This document shows, in pieces, positions 49,328 through 58,352 of a stretch of DNA of 64,000 nt. The stretch is from contig NZ_RQIT01000030.1 of the NCBI RefSeq assembly GCF_003837805.1, forward strand, positions 1-64,000, read 5' to 3'. A program made the translations under genes and the position numbers. This DNA comes from Bradyrhizobium sp. RP6. GTDB taxonomy: Bacteria > Pseudomonadota > Alphaproteobacteria > Rhizobiales > Xanthobacteraceae. A model generated the notes under the pieces. That model saw only the letters and a list, made by a program, of their open reading frames with translations. It was not told the origin of the DNA and made no database searches. Within the stretch, counting starts at the first letter, position 1; each line of letters starts with the position of its first letter.

Positions 49328-50661
49328 CCGCGAACCTTCTCGCCTTCATTTGCGGCCCACCATGGGCCTGGATCGATTGGAGTGCCGTCTTTACGGAACT
49401 CGACATACAGCACAGGTTGACTCGCGTTCGTGGCGAGAATGGAGGCGACTTGAGAAGTCGACCCCATGGTCGCGACCGGCTCCCCCGTGAGCACAAACTG
49501 GCCAATGTTGACCGAAATGCGCTCCATCCCGGCGATCAGGACATGATACCCGCCACCGGCATTGAGGATCAAGAGTTGTCCATAGCTGCGGAAGGGGCCG
49601 GCATAGACCACCCAGCCGTCACACGGCGTCGTGACCTGTGAGCCGGGCCTGGTGGCCAGCGAAATTCCCTTCTGGACCCCGCCGACCCCGTCGGAACCGC
49701 CAAAGTCCCTGATCTTGTTACCGTTAACAGGGAGAGGCAAAAGGCCCTTGGCCGAGGCGAAGGCGATCGCCGGGGTGGTGCGGGACTTGTCCTTGAAAGC
49801 GCCCGGGCCCGACTTGGCGTTGACGTTGGCGCTGGCGGCCGCCTTGGCCTCGGCCTGCCTTGCAGCCTCGGCCGCCTTCTCGGCCGCCTTGGCCGCGCTT
49901 TGCAGGTCCTGCTCCATCTTGGCGATCAGCCCCTGGAGATCGCCGACCTGCCGTGAAAGCGCGATGGCGCGCGAATTCTCGGCGTCCAAATCCTTCTCGC
50001 GTGCCGCCTGCTGGCGCTGCCGCTCGTCGACCAGGGCGGTGAGCCGGGTCTGGTCGCTCCTGACCTTGTCGCGGTCGGAGGCGAGCTGGTCGCGCTCGGC
50101 GGCGATCGTCTTGCGCAAGGCCACGAGCTCGCCGAGCTCGCTCGCGATCTTCTCGGCGCGGCCGCGCAATTCCGGCACGACGGCGCCGAGCAGCATCGCC
50201 GTGCGCAGTGATTGCAGCGCATCCTCGGGCCGCACCAGCAGCGCCGGCGGCGTGCGCCGGCCGGCACGCTGCAAGGCCGCCAGGACCTCGACGATGTCGG
50301 CACGACGCGAATCGAGCGAGCTGCGCATCTGCTGCTCGCGGCCGTTCAGCGCGCGCAGGCGCGCTTCTGCCTCGTCGATCTTGGTCTCCACAGTGCGTAC
50401 ATTGGCGGCGGTCTCGATCAGCTGCTGATTGAGCTGGGTGCGATCCTGGCCGAGCGCGGTGATCTCGGCCTTGAGCTTGGCCTGTGCTTCTTCCGCGCTC
50501 TTCTGCCTGGCGCGCGCGGCTTCCAGCTCCTGCTCACGCTGCTTGATCGCGTCGGGCGAGATGGCTGCGGTCTGCGGCGCCGGTGTTGTCGTCTGGGCTT
50601 GCGCGAGGCTTGCGCCGGTGACGTTGGCGATCAGAAGTAGGTTGAGAATCGGCGCTCGCAT
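49324..50661 (-). CDS. envC: Murein hydrolase activator EnvC-like
   Basis: 445 residues: signal peptide ending near AQAQT, a long coiled coil (about 40-270, many Glu/Lys/Gln/Ala heptads), and a C-terminal LytM/M23-type domain. In that domain the usual zinc ligands are missing: the expected H...D site reads KGISLATRPGS and the HxH site reads GGGYHVLIAG. That is the degenerate form typical of EnvC, which activates amidases rather than cutting peptidoglycan itself. Translationally coupled to ctpA. Confidence 0.9.
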   Translation of the reverse strand: MRAPILNLLLIANVTGASLAQAQTTTPAPQTAAISPDAIKQREQELEAARARQKSAEEAQAKLKAEITALGQDRTQLNQQLIETAANVRTVETKIDEAEARLRALNGREQQMRSSLDSRRADIVEVLAALQRAGRRTPPALLVRPEDALQSLRTAMLLGAVVPELRGRAEKIASELGELVALRKTIAAERDQLASDRDKVRSDQTRLTALVDERQRQQAAREKDLDAENSRAIALSRQVGDLQGLIAKMEQDLQSAAKAAEKAAEAARQAEAKAAASANVNAKSGPGAFKDKSRTTPAIAFASAKGLLPLPVNGNKIRDFGGSDGVGGVQKGISLATRPGSQVTTPCDGWVVYAGPFRSYGQLLILNAGGGYHVLIAGMERISVNIGQFVLTGEPVATMGSTSQVASILATNASQPVLYVEFRKDGTPIDPGPWWAANEGEKVRG

Positions 50662-50695
50662 CGCTCCTCAGCAAAAGTGCTCGTTGTGGCGCGCA

Positions 50696-51178
50696 TCATG
50701 CGCGGTGATAGGGGTGGCCCGCCAGAATCGTGGCGGCCCGATAAAGCTGTTCCAGAAGCATGACGCGGACCATTTGATGCGGCCAGGTCGCAGAGCCGAA
50801 CGCGATCGCGAGCTTGGCCTTACGGCGCAATTCGGGCGAAAGTCCGTCCGCCCCTCCGATCACGAAAATAGTATGTCCGATGCCTTCGTCGCGCCAGCGC
50901 CCGAGATGCCGTGCGAATACGGTGGACTCGAGATTCTGGCCGCGTTCGTCCAGCGCCACCAGGACGGATCTTTCCGAAATATGCGCCGAGATCGCCGCGG
51001 CCTCTTCGGCCATCCGTGTCGCCGTATCGCGCGCGCGGCTCTCGGGAATTTCGTGGATGCTGAGCTCGCGGAATCCAAGCTTACGGCCGGCCTCGTCGAA
51101 CCGCTCGAAATAGCGATCGGCAAGCTCCCGTTCGGGGCCCTGCTTCAGCCGGCCCACCGCAATGACAGCAACACGCAT
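50696..51178 (-). CDS. rlmH: 23S rRNA pseudouridine1915 N3-methyltransferase RlmH
   Basis: SPOUT-class methyltransferase acting on helix 69 of mature 70S ribosomes. 160 residues from ATG 51178 (MRVAVIAVGRLKQGPE); the frame goes back to 51244. Knot motif VIGGADGLSPELRRKA and C-terminal HQMVRVMLLEQLYRAATILAGHPYH are diagnostic. Encoded just after rsfS, the usual order. Confidence 0.95.
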   Translation of the reverse strand: MRVAVIAVGRLKQGPERELADRYFERFDEAGRKLGFRELSIHEIPESRARDTATRMAEEAAAISAHISERSVLVALDERGQNLESTVFARHLGRWRDEGIGHTIFVIGGADGLSPELRRKAKLAIAFGSATWPHQMVRVMLLEQLYRAATILAGHPYHRA

Positions 51179-51289
51179 GATATCTTCGGGGCCTGATATC
51201 TTCAGGGGCGCGTTTTCAAGACCGCGCGCAACAAGCGCGCGCACGACGCTAGCATGCGCGTCAGCCGATTCGAAATCGGCTCGATGAGC

Positions 51290-51742
51290 CTAGATCGCCT
51301 TCGCCGCCCCTGGGCCCTGCGTGTACAATCTCTCGAGATTGTAGAACTCGCGGACCTCGGGTCTGAACACGTGCACGATCACATCGCCGGAATCGATCAG
51401 CACCCAGTCGCAATTGGGCAAGCCCTCGACATGGATGTTCTTGATGCCGTTTTCCTTGAGGCTCTTGGTGACGTTTTCCGCGATCGCGCCGACGTGCCGG
51501 TTCACCCGGCCGGTGGTCACGATCATGTAGTCGGAGTACGCCGATTTGCCGCGAAGGTCGATGGTGACCGTCTCTTCCGCCTTCATGTCCTCGAGGCGGG
51601 AGAGGATCAGGCTCAGCGTCTTGTCGGCGTCGGGTTGCGCCTTCAAGGCCGCAGCTTTGGTCGATGTTTTACGCGCAGGCTTGGCAACCTTGGGTAAAAC
51701 AGACTTTGTCGAAGCTGACTTGGTCGAAGCTGATTTGGACAA
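51290..51742 (-). CDS. rsfS: Ribosome silencing factor RsfS
   Basis: Binds L14 and blocks 30S-50S joining in starvation. The core from LSLILSRLEDMKAEETVTIDLRGKSAYSDYMIVTTGRVNRHVGAIAENV to NCDWVLIDSGDVIVHVFRPEVREFYNLE is unmistakable. The N-terminus is a Ser/Thr/Lys/Ala extension with a tandem SASTK-SASTK from a 15-base direct repeat. No ATG or GTG lies in this part of the frame; TTG 51742 is the listed start, but AAAGGA at 51770-51765 is correctly placed (7 bases) for a CTG at 51757. The ATG at 51764 is in another frame. Confidence 0.9.
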   Translation of the reverse strand: MSKSASTKSASTKSVLPKVAKPARKTSTKAAALKAQPDADKTLSLILSRLEDMKAEETVTIDLRGKSAYSDYMIVTTGRVNRHVGAIAENVTKSLKENGIKNIHVEGLPNCDWVLIDSGDVIVHVFRPEVREFYNLERLYTQGPGAAKAI

Positions 51743-51872
51743 TACAGATGTGGTCAGGGACCATTCCTTTCACTGTATCGCGAACGCCGAATCCGACGCT
51801 CGCTGGCTACACTACATCATGTGGGGTTAAGGGTTTCAATATGCCAGAGAGCCTCCAGCCGCACAGTTCGTC

Positions 51873-52517
51873 TCACTTCGTACCTTTCCAGCTCCCGTCC
51901 GGGTTCCGCAGGCCCGTCGAGGAGAGGTTCAGCTTCAATCCGGTCAGGAAGACCCAGGCCGGCGCCGGCCGATCCGCGAGCAGCGCAGCCTTGTTCTCGG
52001 GTAGGCGGTAACGCGCTAGGGCCTTGGCGGCTGGCGAGGCGAGGGCGCGAAAACTCTGCGGCGGGCGATCGATGACGGCGATCGGCACCTGGCCGGCGAT
52101 GCGCCGCCAGTCCTGCCAACGGTGGAATTGAGCGAGGTTGTCGGCGCCCATGATCCAGACAAAGCGCAGGCCGCGAAGGCGGCGGCGCAACGTGTTGATC
52201 GTGTCGATAGTGTAGCGCGTGCGAATGACGGATTCGAGACAGCTCACCTCGATCCTGGGATCGTTGGCGACGTCGCGCGCGGCCTGCATGCGCTCGCCGA
52301 GCTCATGCAGCGCGCCGTTCTCCTTCAGCGGGTTACCGGGCGTGACCAGCCACCAGACGCGATCGAGCTGCAATCGCTTCAGCGCGAATTGACTGATCGC
52401 GCGATGGGCCTGATGCGGCGGATTGAAGGAGCCGCCGAGCAGGCCGACGCGCATGCCCGGTGTCGAGGGCGGGATCGCTTGCGCCACGAAACGCGGCACG
52501 ACGAAATTGTTGCTCAA
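51873..52517 (-). CDS. nadD: Nicotinate-nucleotide adenylyltransferase NadD
   Basis: Makes deamido-NAD from nicotinate mononucleotide and ATP. 214 residues; nucleotide-binding GGSFNPPHQAHR near 28-39, VWWLVTPGNPLKE near 54-66, and the SSTGLR motif near the C-terminus (usual form ISSTxIR). The start appears to be TTG at 52517 after GAGGCGCGGG; a shorter start at ATG 52454 (MRVGLLGG) would begin right at the fold and is also possible. 23 bases after proA. Confidence 0.93.
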   Translation of the reverse strand: MSNNFVVPRFVAQAIPPSTPGMRVGLLGGSFNPPHQAHRAISQFALKRLQLDRVWWLVTPGNPLKENGALHELGERMQAARDVANDPRIEVSCLESVIRTRYTIDTINTLRRRLRGLRFVWIMGADNLAQFHRWQDWRRIAGQVPIAVIDRPPQSFRALASPAAKALARYRLPENKAALLADRPAPAWVFLTGLKLNLSSTGLRNPDGSWKGTK

Positions 52518-52540
52518 TTGCCCGCGCCTCGCGACGTTAC

Positions 52541-53848
52541 CTACGGCCGCGTCTGCCCGGTGCCGTGGACGCGATATTTGAAGCTCGTCAACTGCTCGGC
52601 GCCGACGGGACCGCGGGCGTGGAACCGGCCGGTGGCAATTCCGATCTCGGCGCCGAAACCGAACTCGCCGCCATCGGCGAACTGCGTCGAGGCGTTGTGC
52701 AGCACGATTGCGGAATCGACCTCGCTCAGGAATTTCTTCGCGGCAGCCTCATCCGCGCTCACGATCGCGTCGGTGTGATGCGACCCGTGGTTCTGGATGT
52801 GCGCGATCGCGCCGTCGACACCGTCGACCACCTTCGCCGCGATGATCGCGTCGAGATATTCGGTGTCCCAATCGTCCTCGCCGGCAGGCTTGACCCGTGC
52901 ATCGGTCTTCTGCACGGCGTCGTCGCCGCGCACCTCGCAGCCGGCATCGAGCAGCATCTCGACCAGCGGCTTCAGGCTCGATGCAACAGCGGCGCGATCG
53001 ACCAGCAGCGTCTCGGCCGCGCCGCAGACGCCGGTGCGCCGCATCTTGGCATTGAGCACGATCGACTTCGCCATCGCGAGGTCGGCGCTGCCGTCGACAT
53101 AGACGTGGTTGACGCCTTCGAGATGCGCGAAGACCGGCACGCGCGCCTCCTGCTCGACACGCGCGACGAGGCTCTTGCCCCCGCGCGGCACGATCACGTC
53201 GATGGCGCCGTTCAGGCCTGACAGCATCATGCCGACCGCGGCCCGGTCGCGCGTCGGGACCAGCGTGATCGCAGCTTCGGGCAGGCCCGCTTCGCGCAGG
53301 CCCTGCACCAGGCACTCATGGATGGCACGGCAGGATCGGAAACTGTCGGAGCCGCCGCGCAGGATCACGGCATTGCCGGACTTCAGGCACAGCACGCCGG
53401 CATCGGCCGCGACGTTCGGGCGGCTCTCGAAGATCACGCCGACGACGCCGAGCGGCACGCGCACGCGCTCGATGGTCATGCCGTTCGGCCGCTGCCAGCT
53501 CTCGGTGACGATCCCGATGGGATCGGCGATGCCGCGCACGATACCGATACCCTCGGCCATGCCCTCGACCCGCGCCGGCGTCAGCGTCAGGCGGTCGATG
53601 AAGGACGAGGTGGCATTGCCGGAGGCCCGCGCCTCGGCGACGTCCTCGGCATTGGCGGCGAGAATCGCAGCGGCATTGCTGCGGATCGCCCGTTCCATGG
53701 CCTCCAGTGCGCGGTTCTTCTGCTCCGGCGGCGCCAGCGCCAGCACGCGCGCGGCAGCGCGGGCACGGGTCCCGAGATCGGACATCAGCGCCAAGAGATC
53801 GCTAGTCCGATCGGCATTGCCGTCGACGGCTTTGAGGGAGGCGGCCAT
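52541..53848 (-). CDS. proA: Gamma-glutamyl phosphate reductase
   Basis: NADPH-dependent second step of proline synthesis, glutamate-5-phosphate to the semialdehyde. 435 residues of aldehyde-dehydrogenase fold: VPLGVVGVIFESRPNVAADAGVLCLKSGNAVILRGG, IVPRGGKSLVARV, and the catalytic cysteine in RRTGVCGAAETLLVD. Downstream of proB on the same strand with a type A repeat between them. Confidence 0.96.
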   Translation of the reverse strand: MAASLKAVDGNADRTSDLLALMSDLGTRARAAARVLALAPPEQKNRALEAMERAIRSNAAAILAANAEDVAEARASGNATSSFIDRLTLTPARVEGMAEGIGIVRGIADPIGIVTESWQRPNGMTIERVRVPLGVVGVIFESRPNVAADAGVLCLKSGNAVILRGGSDSFRSCRAIHECLVQGLREAGLPEAAITLVPTRDRAAVGMMLSGLNGAIDVIVPRGGKSLVARVEQEARVPVFAHLEGVNHVYVDGSADLAMAKSIVLNAKMRRTGVCGAAETLLVDRAAVASSLKPLVEMLLDAGCEVRGDDAVQKTDARVKPAGEDDWDTEYLDAIIAAKVVDGVDGAIAHIQNHGSHHTDAIVSADEAAAKKFLSEVDSAIVLHNASTQFADGGEFGFGAEIGIATGRFHARGPVGAEQLTSFKYRVHGTGQTRP

Positions 53849-53953
53849 TGGAGTTTCAACCTTCTGCTAAGGCAGTGTCCTAGCACGGAAATCCCGCTTT
53901 TGCGAAGGGCGGGCAGGGTATGGCAGGTCTCCGGGGGTTGCTGGCCCACTCCG

Positions 53954-54035
53954 ACGTCATTCCGGGCGGTGCGCGAGCACCGAACCCGGAATCTCGAGAT
54001 TCCGGGTCTGGTCCTTTGGACCATCCCGGAATGAC
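53954..54035. repeat. Palindromic intergenic element, type A, between proB and proA
   Basis: ACGTCATTCCGGGCGG...GAACCCGGAATCTCGAGATTCCGGGT...CCATCCCGGAATGACGG; the shortest type A copy in the window with two nested stems. Confidence 0.8.
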
Positions 54036-54047
54036 GGAGCAAAGCGT

Positions 54048-55169
54048 CTACCCGCCCACCACCAGATCGTCCCGGTGGATCATCTCCGATCGCCCGCTGA
54101 TGCCGAGGATCATCATCACATCGGGCGAGGAGCGTCCCTTGATCCGCTCGGCATCCTCGGCGTCGTAGGCGACGAGACCGCGGCCGATCTCGCTGGTGTC
54201 GGGCCCGCGCACGATCACGGCGTCGCCGCGGGCGAACTGGCCGTCGACCCGGATCACGCCGGCCGGCAGCAGGCTCGCGCCCGCGCGAAGGGCGGCGACG
54301 GCGCCGGCATCGATGGTCAGCGTGCCCTTGGGCTCCAGCGAGCCCGCGATCCACCGCTTTCGCGAGGTGATGGGGTTGGCCGGCGTCAGGAACCAGGTGC
54401 AGCGGCCGCCATTGGCGATCGCCTGCAGCGGGTGCTCGATCTTGCCGGAGGCGATCAGCATGTGCGTGCCGCCCGTCGTGGCGATCTTGGCCGCCTCGAC
54501 CTTGGTGCGCATGCCGCCGCGCGACAGTTCGGACTCGGCATCTCCCGCCACCGCCTCGATCTCCGAGGAGATGCTCTCGACCACCGGAATGAGCTTGGCG
54601 TTCGGGTTGTTCTTCGGCGGCGCGTCGTAGAGCCCGTCGATGTCGGACAGCAGCACCAGGAGGTCGGCGCTCGCCATGGTGGCGACCCGCGCGGCGAGGC
54701 GGTCATTGTCGCCGTAGCGGATCTCGTTGGTGGCCACCGTGTCGTTCTCGTTGATCACGGGGATCGCGCGCCATTCCAGCAGCTTGCCGATGGTGGAGCG
54801 GGCATTGAGATAGCGGCGGCGCTCCTCGGTGTCCTGGAGCGTCACCAGGATCTGGCCGGCGCCGATGCCGTGCGCCCCCAGCACCTCGGACCAGATCCGC
54901 GCCAGCGCGATCTGGCCGACCGCGGCGGCAGCCTGGCTTTCCTCCAGCTTCAGTGGGCCGCGCGGCAGCTTGAGGCGGCTGCGGCCGAGTGCGATCGAGC
55001 CGGAGGAGACGACGAGGACGTCGCGCCCTTCGTTGTGCAGCTTGGCCATGTCGTCGGCGAGCGCGGCGAGCCAGGACGCCCGCACCTCGCCCTTGTCGGA
55101 ATCAACCAGCAGCGCGGAGCCGACCTTGACGACGATACGGCGGAATTGACTGAGTTCGGGGCTGGCCAT
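54048..55169 (-). CDS. proB: Glutamate 5-kinase
   Basis: First step of proline synthesis, feedback-inhibited by proline. 373 residues from ATG 55169 (MASPELSQFRRIVVKVGSALLV); the frame reaches 55346 but that stretch is not family-like. Amino-acid kinase domain with VSSGSIALGRSRL, NENDTVATNEIRYGDNDRLAARVA and SRGGMRTKVEAA, then a C-terminal PUA domain (AGSLEPKGTLTIDAGAVAALRAG). Between proB and obgE, which often adjoin, two unrelated genes are found here. Confidence 0.96.
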   Translation of the reverse strand: MASPELSQFRRIVVKVGSALLVDSDKGEVRASWLAALADDMAKLHNEGRDVLVVSSGSIALGRSRLKLPRGPLKLEESQAAAAVGQIALARIWSEVLGAHGIGAGQILVTLQDTEERRRYLNARSTIGKLLEWRAIPVINENDTVATNEIRYGDNDRLAARVATMASADLLVLLSDIDGLYDAPPKNNPNAKLIPVVESISSEIEAVAGDAESELSRGGMRTKVEAAKIATTGGTHMLIASGKIEHPLQAIANGGRCTWFLTPANPITSRKRWIAGSLEPKGTLTIDAGAVAALRAGASLLPAGVIRVDGQFARGDAVIVRGPDTSEIGRGLVAYDAEDAERIKGRSSPDVMMILGISGRSEMIHRDDLVVGG

Positions 55170-55373
55170 GTGTTTATGTGCTGGCGCGTGTGACGAATTG
55201 CTCTGCATCGGAAGCGGCGGAGGGAAAGCGCGGCGCCGGTGAGGCCTGCTTTTGCAGCAGGACGATGGCCGGCGCAAGGCGGGCGAGATGGTAAACGGCC
55301 AACGTCGGCCTTGTCCTGGACGCCGTTCCGGTTCTAATGCCGGCAACCAAGAACAGGGCTGGAGAGGAAACGT

Positions 55374-56339
55374 ATGGACCGCCGCAAATTCGTGACCGGA
55401 TGCCTCGGCCTGCCGCTACTGGCGCAAGCGGGTGGGGCGCAAGCGCAGGCCGGGCTGAGCAAGATCATCTTCCCCTTCGCGGCCGGAGCCGGCGGCGATA
55501 CGCTGTGCCGCCTGATCGCGCAGGAGATGGCGCCGGTGCTGCAACGGACCATCGTGGTCGAGAACCGTACCGGCGGCGACGGCCTGATCGGCATCAAGGC
55601 GGTGAAAGGCGCAAGCTCCGACGGCAGCATGGTGCTGGTGACGACAGGGCCGACCATGTACCTGCTGCCGATGGTGGAGACGACACCGAGCTTCGACACG
55701 GCCAAGGACTTCGTGCCGGTGTCGCTGCTGGCGCGGTTCGAATTCGCGGTCGTGATCGGTCCGGGAGTCGACGCCCCGGATTTCAAGAGTTTTGTCGCCT
55801 GGCTGAAGGCGCATCCCGACAAGGCGTCGTTTGGCGTGCCGAGCAACGGCACCATCCCTCATTTCACGGGCTCCAAGCTCGAGAAGGATCTCGGCATGTC
55901 CCTGACCCGCGTGCCCTATCGCGGCAGCGCGCCGATCCTCAACGACCTCGTCGGCGGCCACATTTCGTTCGGCATCGTGACATTGGCCGATGCGCTGCCG
56001 CAGCACCGCGCCAAAGGCGTGAAGATCATCGCGGTCGCGAGTGCCGAACGTTCGCCCTTCGCGCCCGACGTTCCGACGCTAAAGGAGAGCGGCATCGATC
56101 TCGTTGCGGACGCCTGGTACGGCATGTGGCTTCCCGCCGGCAGCCCGCCGGAGTTTGCGAGCAGGCTCGGCGCGGCCGCGAGTGCGGCGCTGGCAAAGCC
56201 CGACGTGAAAGAGAAGCTCACCGCGATCGGACTCATTCCGGTCGGCTCGACGCCCGAGGGGCTGACCAAGGAGCTCGCAGCCAACATCGCGCTGTGGCGG
56301 CCGATCGTGAAAGCGACCGGATACAAGATCGAGAATTGA
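55374..56339 (+). CDS. Bug/TctC-family periplasmic substrate-binding protein
   Basis: 321 residues. Tat-like N-terminus DRRKFVTG then a hydrophobic stretch ending GAQAQA; mature protein opens KIIFPFAAGAGGDTLCRLIAQEMAPVLQRTIVVENRTGGDGLIG, the TctC/Bug hallmark. FTGSKLEKDLGMSLTRVPYRGSAPILNDLVGGHISFGI is the ligand-binding hinge region. Family members bind carboxylates such as citrate, or other small acids; many are orphans without nearby TctA/B, as here. Convergent with the sulfatase. Confidence 0.9.
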   Translation: MDRRKFVTGCLGLPLLAQAGGAQAQAGLSKIIFPFAAGAGGDTLCRLIAQEMAPVLQRTIVVENRTGGDGLIGIKAVKGASSDGSMVLVTTGPTMYLLPMVETTPSFDTAKDFVPVSLLARFEFAVVIGPGVDAPDFKSFVAWLKAHPDKASFGVPSNGTIPHFTGSKLEKDLGMSLTRVPYRGSAPILNDLVGGHISFGIVTLADALPQHRAKGVKIIAVASAERSPFAPDVPTLKESGIDLVADAWYGMWLPAGSPPEFASRLGAAASAALAKPDVKEKLTAIGLIPVGSTPEGLTKELAANIALWRPIVKATGYKIEN

Positions 56340-56349
56340 GTCTCTCCTG

Positions 56350-56435
56350 CCGTCATTGCGAGGAGCGAAGCGACGAAGCAATCCAGAATCTCTCCGGAGA
56401 AAGAACTGGATTGCTTCGTTGCGCTCGCAATGACG
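56350..56435. repeat. Palindromic intergenic element, type B
   Basis: CCGTCATTGCGAGGAGCGAAGCGACGAAGCAATCCAG and CTGGATTGCTTCGTTGCGCTCGCAATGACGG as inverted arms around about 20 bases, placed between the convergent tctC-like and sulfatase genes. Possibly acts as a bidirectional terminator. Confidence 0.88.
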
Positions 56436-56483
56436 GCGTGGACGGATGTTCGATCGTATCGGCTTTCGAACGCGCGGAGCAGC

Positions 56484-58118
56484 TCACATCTTCGCGCGCT
56501 GTGCGATGCCGTCCTTAATGGACGCGAGCTCGTTCTCGTCCCAGATCCCGATCAAAATCCCACCCTTCACCTGCAGCTGGTTGTCCGCATAGGCCGCGAT
56601 CTTCTCGCGCGGTGTCGTGATGTGGCCGTTCGGATGCAGGGCCCAGTCGAACAGCTCGGCCTGCAGCCGCGCGATGATGCCGGCGCAATCGGGATCGTCG
56701 CCGCGATCCAAAAACTCTTCCGGATCGGTTTCGAGGTCGTACAGCATCGGGCGAAAGCCGGACGCGTGGATGTATTTCCAGCGGCCGTCGAACACCATGA
56801 ACAGGCGGCAGCGTTCGATCGGCTGGTTCAGCTTCAGCCTGACGTCCTGCGTCGCGTAGTCGTATTCGGAGAACGCGACCTTGCGCCAGTCCGCCGGCGT
56901 AGGCCCGCGCAGCAACGGCAGCAGGGATCGACCTTCGAGGATGTGGCCCGGCACCTTGCCGCCGAAATAATCGACGAAGGTCGGCGCGAGATCGATCGCC
57001 TCGACCAGCGCATTGCTGCGCGTGCCGCGTGTGGCGTCGGCCTCCTTCGAAGGGTCGATGATGATGAGCGGGATCTTCGCCGACTGCTCGTGGAACAGGT
57101 CCTTCTCGCCCATCCAGTGATCGCCGAGATAGTCGCCATGATCGGACGTGAAAACGATCATGGTCGTGTCCAGGAGGTCGCGTTCCTCCAGGAACTTCAT
57201 CAGCACGCCCATCTGGTCGTCGATCTGGGTGATCAGGCCCATATAGGTCGGGATTACCTTCTCGCGGGCCTCATCGCGCGCCATGTTGCGGGAGTAGCGC
57301 ATGTCCATATAGGCGCCGAACACCGGATGCGGATTCTGCCGCTCGCGCATCGAACGGATCGCCGGAATCATGTCGTCGGTCGAATACATGCTCGCATAGG
57401 GCTCCGGCGCGATATAGGGCCAGTGCGGCTTGATGTAGGACAGATGCAGGCACCACGGCCGGCCGTCGGTCTCGGCCTCGCTGATGAAATCCATCGCGCG
57501 CCGCGTCATATAGGGCGTCTCGGAATGCTCGTCCGGCAGGCGCGCGGCCTTGTCGGCATGCACCAGCAGCCAGCCGTTCTGCAAGGAGCCATCGTCGGCC
57601 GCGCCTGAATTGGCCCAGTGCTCCCAGGGGTTGGTCGCTTCAAAGCCCTGCTGGCGCAGATATTCGTCGTATTTCGGCCGCGGACGTCCGGTCGGATGCA
57701 GGCCGTCGTCGCGCTCATAGGGCTCGAAGCCGCATTCGGCGACGTGCACGCCGATGATCGATTCCGGCGGGATGCCGAGCGACTTCATGCCTTCGAGGTC
57801 GGGCGCCATGTGGGTCTTGCCGACCAGCACGTTGCGGACGCCGATCTTCTCGAGGTGATCGCCCAGCGTGGGCTCGCCGACGCGCAGCGGCCAGCCGTTC
57901 CAGTGCGAGCCGTGCGAGCGCATGTAGCGTCCGGTGTAGAACGACATCCGCGACGGCCCGCAGATCGGCGATTGTACATAGGCCTTACTGAACAGCACGC
58001 CGCGCTTCGCCATGGCGTCGATGTTCGGTGTCTTCAGCGTGGGATGGCCGGTGCAGCCGAGATAATCATAGCGAAGCTGGTCGCACATGATCCAGAGAAC
58101 GTTCTTCGCGCGCGCCAT
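56484..58118 (-). CDS. Sulfatase-superfamily hydrolase (sulfatase or phosphonate monoester hydrolase type)
   Basis: 544 residues, cytosolic by lack of a signal peptide. The nucleophile motif CGPSR has Cys53, to be matured to formylglycine. Metal ligands are in MCDQLRYDYLG near 11-21 and in FTSDHGDYLGDH near 325-336; GKTHM and SYIKPHWPY line the active site. The long form without signal peptide and the WxxHLSYIKPHWPY stretch recall rhizobial phosphonate monoester hydrolases, promiscuous phosphodiester/sulfate ester enzymes, but choline-sulfatase-like activity cannot be excluded. It sits with a Bug/TctC gene between proB and obgE. Confidence 0.85.
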   Translation of the reverse strand: MARAKNVLWIMCDQLRYDYLGCTGHPTLKTPNIDAMAKRGVLFSKAYVQSPICGPSRMSFYTGRYMRSHGSHWNGWPLRVGEPTLGDHLEKIGVRNVLVGKTHMAPDLEGMKSLGIPPESIIGVHVAECGFEPYERDDGLHPTGRPRPKYDEYLRQQGFEATNPWEHWANSGAADDGSLQNGWLLVHADKAARLPDEHSETPYMTRRAMDFISEAETDGRPWCLHLSYIKPHWPYIAPEPYASMYSTDDMIPAIRSMRERQNPHPVFGAYMDMRYSRNMARDEAREKVIPTYMGLITQIDDQMGVLMKFLEERDLLDTTMIVFTSDHGDYLGDHWMGEKDLFHEQSAKIPLIIIDPSKEADATRGTRSNALVEAIDLAPTFVDYFGGKVPGHILEGRSLLPLLRGPTPADWRKVAFSEYDYATQDVRLKLNQPIERCRLFMVFDGRWKYIHASGFRPMLYDLETDPEEFLDRGDDPDCAGIIARLQAELFDWALHPNGHITTPREKIAAYADNQLQVKGGILIGIWDENELASIKDGIAQRAKM

Positions 58119-58210
58119 GCGTCATCCCTGTTTTTTGATTTTGGATGCTGCGCTATCGCGCTGGCATTGACAAGCCAGTGATGCGCGTGCCTCCAGCCAT
58201 ACACGCCACT

Positions 58211-58338
58211 GTCGTCCCTGCGAAAGCAGGGACCCATAACCACATGGAGAGCTTTGGCGAAGACTCGTCGTTCGGTACGACAACCGTCCCCCAACCGATA
58301 GATCACGCGGTATGGGTCCGCGCTTTCGCGGGGACGAC
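58211..58338. repeat. Palindromic intergenic element, type C
   Basis: GTCGTCCCTGCGAAAGCAGGGACCCATA on the left, TATGGGTCCGCGCTTTCGCGGGGACGAC on the right, inverted. Lies between obgE 3' end and the sulfatase start. Same type as 2622-2760. Confidence 0.8.
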
Positions 58339-58352
58339 GGCGGAGTGGGAGT

